From contig NEEC01000226.1 of assembly GCA_002189035.1 (NCBI GenBank), forward strand, positions 1-60,824: a stretch of 60,824 nucleotides of DNA, written 5' to 3'. The stretch is from Utricularia gibba. Taxonomy: Eukaryota; Streptophyta; Magnoliopsida; Lamiales; Lentibulariaceae. The translations under genes and the position numbers were made by a program. The notes under the pieces are model-generated. The model worked only from the letters and a program-made list of their open reading frames with translations, was not told where the DNA came from and ran no database searches. Shown in pieces: positions 53,201-60,824 of the stretch. Position 1 is the first letter of the stretch. Each line of letters starts with the position of its first letter.

Positions 53201-55948
53201 GCGAATGTCATTTCATGCATGCAAAACAAATGCATTTCATTGACGATGTTAAATTTCGGATTTCGAGGCGATCCGTTACAGTGCCTTGGTCCAACCCACA
53301 CTCATGATGGCCTCGTGCACTGTTTGGTATCTCGTCGATATCTTGCAAACCGTAGTGAGTCACGCTTTGCTTGATATAGCGTTACGAAGCTCGCTCCGAG
53401 CCGGTCGAATTTCGTGTTCAAAGTTTCTCCATCCGACGAACCGTTACAGCTCGTATTTTTGCCTGATAATAGCCCACACTTGTGCCACAAAGTGGCCACC
53501 ACGTACGCGACAATGCGACTGAGGACACCGCAATCGACGCGAATGTCATTTCATGCATGCAAAACAAATGCATTTCATTGACGATGTTAAATTTCGGATT
53601 TCGAGGCGATCCGTTACAGTGCCTCAGGTGCGGTCCAACCCACACCTCATGATGGCCTCGTGCACTGCTTGGTATCTCGTCGATATCTTGCAAACCGTAG
53701 TGAGTCACGCTTTGCTTGATATAGCGTTACGAAGCTCGCTCCGAGCCGGTCGAATTTCGTGTTCAAAGTTTCTCCATCCGACGAACCGTTACAGCTCGTA
53801 TTTTTGCCTGATAATAGCCCACACTTGTGCCACAAAGTGGCCACCACGTACGCGACAATGCGACTGGAAACCGCAATCGACGCGAATGTCATTTCATGCA
53901 TGCAAAAAAATGCATTTCATTGGACGATGTTAAATTTCGGATTTCGAGGCGATCCGTTACAGTGCCTCGGGTGGTCCAACCCACACCTCATGATGGCCTC
54001 GTGCACTGTTTGGTATCGTCGATATCTTGCAAACCGTAGTGAGTCACGCTTTGCTTGATATAGCGTTTCGAAGCTCGCTCCGAGCCGGTCGAATTTCGTG
54101 TTCAAAGTTTCTCCATCCGACGAACCGTTACAGCTCGTATTTTTGCCTGATAATAGCCCACACTTGTGCCACAAAGTGGCCACCACGTACGCGACAATGC
54201 GACTGAGGACACCGCAATCGACGCGAATGTCATTTCATGCATGCAAAACAATGCATTTCATTCGACGATGTTAAATTTCGGATTTCGAGGCGATCCGTTA
54301 CAGTGCCTTGGTCCAACCCACACCTCATGATGGCCTCGTGCACTGTTTGGTATCTCGTCGATATCTTGCAAACCGTAGTGAGTCACGCTTTGCTTGATAT
54401 AGCGTTTCGAAGCTCGCTCCGAGCCGGTCGAATTTTGTGTTCAAAGTTTCTCCATCCGACGAACCGTTACAGCTCGTATTTTTGCCTGATAATAGCCCAC
54501 ACTTGTGCCACAAAGTGGCCACCACGTACGCGACAATGCGACTGAGGACACCGCAATCGACGCGAATGTCATTTCATGCATGCAAAACAAATGCATTTCA
54601 TTCGACGATGTTAAATTTCGGATTTCGAGGCGATCCGTTACAGTGCCTCAGGTGGTCCAACCCACACCTCATGATGGCCTCGTGCACTGTTTGGTATCTC
54701 GTCGATATCTTGCAAACCGTAGTGAGTCACGCTTTGCTTGATATAGCGTTACGAAGCTCGCTCCGAGCCGGTCGAATTTCGTGTTCAAAGTTTCTCCATC
54801 CGACGAACCGTTACAGCTCTCGTATTTTTGCCTGATAATAGCCCACACTTGTGCCACAAAGTGGCCACCACGTACGCGACAATGCGACTGAGGACACTCG
54901 ACGCGAATGTCATTTCATGCATGCAAAACAATGCATTTCATTCGACGATGTTAAATTTCGGATTTCGAGGCGATCCGTTACAGTGCCTCAGGTGTGGTCC
55001 AACCCACACCTCATGATGGCCTCGTGCACTTTGGTATCTCGTCGATATCTTGAAAACCGTAGTGAGTCACGCTTGCTTGATATAGCGTTACGAAGCTCGC
55101 TCCGAGCCGGTCGAATTTCGTGTTCAAAGTTTCTCCATCCGACGAACCGTTACAGCTCGTATTTTTGCCTGATAATAGCCCACACTTGTGCCACAAAGTG
55201 GCCACCACGTACGCGACAATGCGACTGAGGACACCGCAATCGACGCGAATGTCATTTCATGCATGCAAAACAAATGCATTTCATTCGACGATGTTAAATT
55301 TCGGATTTCGAGGCGATCCGTTACAGTGCCTCAGGTGCGGTCCAACCCACACCTCATGATGGCCTCGTGCACTGTTGGTATCTCGTCGATATCTTGCAAA
55401 CCGTAGTGAGTCACGCTTTGCTTGATATAGCGTTACGAAGCTCGCTCCGAGCCGGTCGAATTTCGTGTTCAAAGTTTCTCCATCCGACGAACCGTTACAG
55501 CTCGTATTTTTGCCTGATAATAGCCCACACTTGCCCACAAAGTGGCCACCACGTACGCGACAATGCGACTGAGGACACCGCAATCGACGCGAATGTCATT
55601 TCATGCATGCAAAAAAAATGCATTTCATTGGACGATGTTAAATTTCGGATTTCGAGGCGATCCGTTACAGTGCCTCAGGTGCGGTCCAACCCACACCTCA
55701 TGATGGCCTCGTGCACTGCTTGGTATCTCGTCGATATCTTGCAAACCGTAGTGAGTCACGCTTTGCTTGATATAGCGTTACGAAGCTCGCTCCGAGCCGG
55801 TCGAATTTCGTGTTCAAAGTTTCTCCATCCGACGAACCGTTACAGCTCGTATTTTTGCCTGATAATAGCCCACACTTGTGCCACAAAGTGGCCACCACGT
55901 ACGCGACAATGCGACTGAGGACACCGCAATCGACGCGAATGTCATTTC

Positions 55949-55971
55949 ATGCATGCAAAACAAATGCATTT
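55949..55971. other. ATGCAT palindrome pair (dyad element of each monomer)
   Basis: The word TGCATGCA (55950-55957) and the 10-base perfect palindrome AAATGCATTT (55962-55971) sit side by side. The two ATGCAT hexamers (55949-55954 and 55964-55969) can also pair with each other around a 9-base loop. The A-run between them is one of the main indel hotspots of the array: caaaacaaatg, caaaacaatg, caaaaaaatg, caaaatg and caaatg forms all occur. The function is unknown. It could be a protein-binding dyad or simply a structure-prone sequence. Confidence 0.6.
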
Positions 55972-56097
55972 CATTGGACGATGTTAAATTTCGGATTTCG
56001 AGGCGATCCGTTACAGTGCCTCAGGTGCGGTCCAACCCACACCTCATGATGGCCTCGTGCACTGCTTGGTATCTCGTCGATATCTTGCAAACCGTAG

Positions 56098-56104
56098 TGA
56101 GTCA
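56098..56104. promoter_or_regulatory. TGAGTCA word matching the AP-1/GCN4-type bZIP consensus
   Basis: TGAGTCA is the exact consensus for Jun/Fos and GCN4-type bZIP dimers and is present in most monomers, giving on the order of 150 or more sites in the window. A few B-type monomers lose it (for example gagtccttgc near 29482 and 30161). Whether any bZIP protein binds here is unknown. A 7-base match in a repeat is multiplied by copy number and is not evidence of function on its own. Confidence 0.25.
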
Positions 56105-56130
56105 CGCTTTGCTTGATATAGCGTTACGAA

Positions 56131-56143
56131 GCTCGCTCCGAGC
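56131..56143. other. Short perfect hairpin GCTCG-ctc-CGAGC
   Basis: A perfect 5-bp stem with a 3-base loop is present in nearly every monomer. Five G/C-rich pairs are enough for transient cruciform or RNA hairpin formation, but too little to claim a function. It is not followed by a T-run, so it is not terminator-like. Eroded copies at 24833-24845, 36588-36600 and 49999-50010 lose part of it. Confidence 0.55.
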
Positions 56144-56225
56144 CGGTCGAATTTCGTGTTCAAAGTTTCTCCATCCGACGAACCGTTACAGCTCGTATTT
56201 TTGCCTGATAATAGCCCACACTTGT

Positions 56226-56238
56226 GCCACAAAGTGGC
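56226..56238. other. Short perfect hairpin GCCAC-aaa-GTGGC
   Basis: A second perfect 5-bp stem with a 3-base loop lies near the end of the monomer, just before TGGCCA and CGTACG. Its arms and loop are a deletion hotspot: gtgcacaaag, gtgccaaag, gtccacaaag and gtcccacaaag variants recur. In two eroded zones the loop-side bases acaaag are missing, leaving gtgcctggc (31731 and 44391). Confidence 0.55.
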
Positions 56239-59200
56239 CACCACGTACGCGACAATGCGACTGAGGACACCGCAATCGACGCGAATGTCATTTCATGCAT
56301 GCAAAACAAATGCATTTCATTCGACGATGTTAAATTTCGGATTTCGAGGCGATCCGTTACAGTGCCTCAGGTGTGGTCCAACCACACCTCATGATGGCCT
56401 CGTGCACTGCTTGGTATCTCGTCGATATCTTGCAAACCGTAGTGAGTCACGCTTTGCTTGATATAGCGTTACGAAGCTCGCTCCGAGCCGGTCGAATTTC
56501 GTGTTCAAAGTTTCTCCATCCGACGAACCGTTACAGCTCGTATTTTTGCCTGATAATAGCCCACACTTGTGCCACAAAGTGGCCACCACGTACGCGACAA
56601 TGCGACTGAGGACACCGCAATCGACGCGAATGTCATTTCATGCATGCAAAACAAATGCATTTCATTCGACGATGTTAAATTTCGGATTTCGAGGCGATCC
56701 GTTACAGTGCCTCAGGTGTGGTCCAACACACCTCATGATGGCCTCGTGCAATCTCGTCGATATCTTGCAAACCGTAGTGAGTCACGCTTTGCTTGATATA
56801 GCGTTTCGAAGCTCGCTCCGAGCCGGTCGAATTTCGTGTTCAAAGTTTCTCATCCGACGAACCGTTACAGCTCGTATTTTTGCCTGATAATAGCCCACAC
56901 TTGTGCCACAAAGTGGCCACCACGTACGCGACAATGCGACTGAGGACACCGCAATCGACGCGAATGTCATTTCATGCATGCAAAACAAATGCATTTCATT
57001 CGACGATGTTAAATTTCGGATTTCGAGGCGATCCGTTACAGTGCCTCAGGTGCGGTCCAACCACACCTCATGATGGCCTCGTGCACTGCTTTGGTATCTC
57101 GTCGATATCTTGCAAACCGTAGTGAGTCACGCTTTGCTTGATATAGCGTTACGAAGCTCGCTCCGAGCCGGTCGAATTTCGTGTTCAAAGTTTCTCCATC
57201 CGACGAACCGTTACAGCTCGTATTTTTGCCTGATAATAGCCCACACTTGTGCCACAAAGTGGCCACCACGTACGCGACAATGCGACTGAGGACACCGCAA
57301 TCGACGCGAATGTCATTTCATGCATGCAAAACAAATGCATTTCATTCGACGATGTTAAATTTCGGATTTCGAGGCGATCCGTTACAGTGCCTCAGGTGCG
57401 GTCCAACCCACACTCATGATGGCCTCGTGCACTGTTGGTATCTCGTCGATATCTTGCAAACCGTAGTGAGTCACGCTTTGCTTGATATAGCGTTACGAAG
57501 CTCGCTCCGAGCCGGTCGAATTTCGTGTTCAAAGTTTCTCCATCCGACGAACCGTTACAGCTCGTATTTTTGCCTGATAATAGCCCACACTTGTGCCACA
57601 AAGTGGCCACCACGTACGCGACAATGCGACTGAGGACACCGCAATCGACGCGAATGTCATTTCATGCATGCAAAAAAATGCATTTCATTCGACGATGTTA
57701 AATTTCGGATTTCGAGGCGATCCGTTACAGTGCCTCAGGTGCGGTCCAACCCACACCTCATGATGGCCTCGTGCATGTTGGTATCTCGTCGATATCTTGC
57801 AAACCGTAGTGAGTCACGCTTTGCTTGATATAGCGTTACGAAGCTCGCTCCGAGCCGGTCGAATTTCGTGTTCAAAGTTTCTCCATCCGACGAACCGTTA
57901 CAGCTCGTATTTTTGCCTGATAATAGCCCACACTTGTCCCACAAAGTGGCCACCACGTACGCGACAATGCGACTGAGGACACCATCGACGCGAATGTCAT
58001 TTCATGCATGCAAAACAAATGCATTTCATTCGACGATGTTAAATTTCGGATTTCGAGGCGATCCGTTACAGTGCCTCAGGTGCGGTCCAACACACTCATG
58101 ATGGCCTCGTGCACCTTTGGTATCTCGTCGATATCTTGCAAACCGTAGTGAGTCACGCTTTGCTTGATATAGCGTTTCGAAGCTCGCTCCGAGCCGGTCG
58201 AATTTCGTGTTCAAAGTTTCTCATCCGACGAACCGTTACAGCTCGTATTTTTGCCTGATAATAGCCCACACTTGTGCCACAAAGTGGCCACCACGTACGC
58301 GACAATGCGACTGAGGACACCGCAATCGACGCGAATGTCATTTCATGCATGCAAAACAAATGCATTTCATTCGACGATGTTAAATTTCGGATTTCGAGGC
58401 GATCCGTTACAGTGCCTCAGGTGCGGTCCAACCCACACCTCATGATGGCCTCGTGCACTGCTTGGTATCTCGTCGATATCTTGCAAACCGTAGTGAGTCA
58501 CGCTTTGCTTGATATAGCGTTACGAAGCTCGCTCCGAGCCGGTCGAATTTCGTGTTCAAAGTTTCTCCATCCGACGAACCGTTACAGCTCGTATTTTTGC
58601 CTGATAATAGCCCACACTTGTGCCACAAAGTGGCCACCACGTACGCGACAATGCGACTGAGGACACCGCAATCGACGCGAATGTCATTTCATGCATGCAA
58701 AACAAATGCATTTCATTCGACGATGTTAAATTTCGGATTTCGAGGCGATCCGTTACAGTGCCTCGGTGTTCCAACACACCTCATGATGGCCTCGTGCACT
58801 TTGGTATCTCGTCGATATCTTGCAAACCGTAGTGAGTCACGCTTTGCTTGATATAGCGTTTCGAAGCTCGCTCCGAGCCGGTCGAATTTCGTCAAAGTTT
58901 CTCATCCGACGAACCGTTACAGCTCGTATTTTTGCCTGATAATAGCCCACTTGTGCCACAAAGTGGCCACCACGTACGCGACAATGCGACTGAGGACACC
59001 GCAATCGACGCGAATGTCATTTCATGCATGCAAAACAAATGCATTTCATTCGACGATGTTAAATTTCGGATTTCGAGGCGATCCGTTACGTGCCTCAGGT
59101 GCGGTCCAACCCACACCTCATGATGGCCTCGTGCACTTTGGTATCTCGTCGATATCTTGCAAACCGTAGTGAGTCACGCTTTGCTTGATATAGCGTTACG

Positions 59201-60824
59201 AAGCTCGCTCCGAGCCGGTCGAATTTCGTGTTCAAAGTTTCTCCATCCGACGAACCGTTACAGCTCGTATTTTTGCCTGATAATAGCCCACACTTGTGCC
59301 AAAAGTGGCCACCACGTACGCGACAATGCGACTGAGGACACGCAATCGACGCGAATGTCATTTCATGCATGCAAAACAAATGCATTTCATTGACGATGTT
59401 AAATTTCGGATTTCGAGGCGATCCGTTACAGTGCCTCAGGTGGGTCCAACCCACACCTCATGATGGCCTCGTGCACTGCTTGGTATCTCGTCGATATCTT
59501 GCAAACCGTAGTGAGTCACGCTTTGCTTGATATAGCGTTACGAAGCTCGCTCCGAGCCGGTCGAATTTCGTGTTCAAAGTTTCTCCATCCGACGAACCGT
59601 TACAGCTCGTATTTTTGCCTGATAATAGCCCACACTTGTGCCACAAAGTGGCCACCACGTACGCGACAATGCGACTGAGGACACCGCAATCGACGCGAAT
59701 GTCATTTCATGCATGCAAAACAAATGCATTTCATTCGACGATGTTAAATTTCGGATTTCGAGGCGATCCGTTACAGTGCCTCGGGTTGGTCCAACCACCT
59801 CATGATGGCCTCGTGCACTTTGGTATCTCGTCGATATCTTGAAAACCGTAGTGAGTCACGCTTGCTTGATATAGCGTTTCGAAGCTCGCTCCGAGCCGGT
59901 CGAATTTCGTGTTCAAAGTTTCTCATCCGACGAACCGTTACAGCTCGTATTTTTGCCTGATAATAGCCCACACTTGTGCCACAAAGTGGCCACCACGTAC
60001 GCGACAATGCGACTGAGGACACCCAATCGACGCGAATGTCATTTCATGCATGCAAAACAAATGCATTTCATTCGACGATGTTAAATTTCGGATTTCGAGG
60101 CGATCCGTTACAGTGCCTCAGGTGCGGTCCAACCCACACCTCATGATGGCCTCGTGCACTGCTTGGTATCTCGTCGATATCTTGCAAACCGTAGTGAGTC
60201 ACGCTTTGCTTGATATAGCGTTACGAAGCTCGCTCCGAGCCGGTCGAATTTCGTGTTCAAAGTTTCTCCATCCGACGAACCGTTACAGCTCGTATTTTTG
60301 CCTGATAATAGCCCACACTTGTGCCACAAAGTGGCCACCACGTACGCGACAATGCGACTGAGGACACCGCAATCGACGCGAATGTCATTTCATGCATGCA
60401 AAACAAATGCATTTCATTGACGATGTTAAATTTCGGATTTCGAGGCGATCCGTTACAGTGCCTCAGGTGTGGTCCAACCCACACCTCATGATGGCCTCGT
60501 GCACTGCTTGGTATCTCGTCGATATCTTACAAACCGTAGTGAGTCACGCTTTGCTTGATATAGCGTTACGAAGCTCGCTCCGAGCCGGTCGAATTTCGTG
60601 TTCAAAGTTTCTCCATCCGACGAACCGTTACAGCTCGTATTTTTGCCTGATAATAGCCCACACTTGTGCCACAAAGTGGCCACCACGTACGCGACAATGC
60701 GACTGAGGACACCCGCAATCGACGCGAATGTCATTTCATGCATGCAAAACAAATGCATTTCATTCGACGATGTTAAATTTCGGATTTCGAGGCGATCCGT
60801 TACAGTGCCTCGGGTGTGGTCCAA

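Larger units (their letters stand above)
56008..56191 (+). repeat. Internal homology between two half-monomers (about 173-bp ancestral unit)
   Basis: Within the reference monomer the nonamer ccgttacag occurs at 56008-56016 and again at 56183-56191, 175 bases apart, close to half of 346. Flanking order is also shared: a cga(t/a)ccg context before the nonamer, then tgcct (56017 and 56202), then cccacac, then tggcc. Upstream, tcgacgatgttaaattt resembles tcgaatttcgtgttcaaagttt. The offset drifts from 175 to about 185 along the alignment, so indels separate the halves. I infer an old dimer of a roughly 173-bp unit; overall identity is low, and a shuffled-sequence control is needed. Confidence 0.6.
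55923..56268 (+). repeat. Reference full-length monomer (346 bp)
   Basis: This is a complete unit with no obvious deletion, used here as the coordinate reference. By hand count it has 94 C and 78 G (49.7% GC) and about 30 CpG. It has a near-invariant block at 55980-56020 (gatgttaaa to cagtgcc), a variable block at 56021-56095, a TGAGTCA word at 56098-56104, a hairpin at 56131-56143, a second near-invariant block at 56177-56217 and another hairpin at 56226-56238. It carries the cattGgacg variant; the commoner form is cattCgacg. Single GATATC (56079-56084), TGGCCA (56235-56240) and CGTACG (56244-56249) sites per unit would give a 346-bp ladder with matching enzymes. Confidence 0.95.
1..60824. 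repeat. Satellite DNA array, 346-bp consensus monomer, about 177 head-to-tail copies
   Basis: The whole window is one tandem repeat in one orientation. Anchor words such as gttacagtgcctc, gataatagcccacac and gtagtgagtcacgc recur about every 340-346 bases throughout. Successive unit starts (the word accgcaatcg) at 19425, 19771 and 20117 are exactly 346 apart, and in other stretches spacing falls to 320-345 through small deletions. No unique sequence interrupts the array and both edges fall inside a monomer. In eukaryotes such arrays usually form centromeric, pericentromeric or other heterochromatin, but location cannot be told from this sequence. I do not recognise the family. Strand is arbitrary. 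Confidence 0.98.
47263..60824. repeat. Regular satellite stretch to the window edge
   Basis: Most units are 338-346 bp with the full set of anchors. Runs such as 47408-48445 and 55577-57650 are close to consensus; starts at 55923, 56269 and 56614 are 346 and 345 apart. Scattered B-like features (gcgtttcg, tttccatcc at 52077) appear singly. The last unit is cut at 60824, so the array continues. Confidence 0.9.

Noticed and set aside
55976-56030. CENP-B box in the ttcg-rich first half of the monomer
   Set aside because: I compared the TTCG words with the core pattern nTTCGnnnnAnnCGGGn. None has the required A and CGGG at the right distance, on the strand I checked most closely.
56131-56143. 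Rho-independent terminator at the GCTCG hairpin
   Set aside because: The stem is only 5 bp, no T-run follows, and it is repeated in every unit without any gene upstream.
1-60824. CRISPR array
   Set aside because: The repeat unit is 346 bp with no short repeat plus unique spacer pattern, and the sequence between any two anchors is itself repeated.
1-60824. Prokaryotic defence or metabolic gene system
   Set aside because: There are no real coding regions, operons, ribosome-binding sites or promoters; the window is purely repetitive.
1-60824. tRNA, rRNA or other RNA gene
   Set aside because: I saw no B-box-like pair, cloverleaf or rRNA core sequence in the monomer, and all text is accounted for by the satellite consensus.
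1-60824. Telomeric repeat or array end
   Set aside because: No short G-rich tandem motif is present and the satellite runs unbroken to both window edges.

Overview
This window is one uninterrupted satellite DNA array. A consensus unit of 346 bp (many copies 328-346 bp) is repeated head to tail in a single orientation from base 1 to base 60824, roughly 177 copies (60824 divided by about 343.5). Both ends cut through a monomer, so the array continues on each side. I see no protein-coding gene, RNA gene, transposon, CRISPR array or unique spacer. Open frames occur on both strands but are by-products of the repeat: 346 is not a multiple of 3, and indels that are not multiples of 3 are common.

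The organism is most likely a eukaryote, because long monomeric satellites of about 170 or 340 bp are typical of pericentromeric, centromeric or other heterochromatin. I do not recognise this satellite family and cannot name the species. The reference monomer is about 50% GC with about 30 CpG by hand count (about 21 expected from base composition). CpG is therefore not depleted, which argues against a heavily germline-methylated vertebrate or plant genome and would suit an insect or another sparsely methylated lineage. This is weak evidence.

Layout: 1-8385, fairly regular monomers with scattered small deletions and a badly eroded stretch at 4465-4830. 8386-12840, a more homogenised block. 12841-18930, mixed variants. 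18931-20160, near-identical 344-346 bp units. 20161-31282, a region where a longer A-type and a shorter B-type monomer alternate over long stretches, giving a local dimeric higher-order repeat of about 650-683 bp. 31283-31845, heavily eroded but colinear monomers. 31846-44385, mixed A-like and B-like monomers. 44386-47262, a rearranged hub with out-of-order fragments, partial duplications, a templated insertion and a 164-bp half-monomer. 47263-60824, return to regular monomers.

The most interesting points are structural. The 346-bp monomer looks like an ancient dimer of two roughly 173-bp halves, a new half-length unit has been produced at the internal homology, a two-monomer higher-order repeat is visible, and variation is concentrated in a few deletion hotspots between two almost invariant blocks. 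Some of the small indels could be long-read consensus errors, and raw reads would be needed to separate those from real variants.
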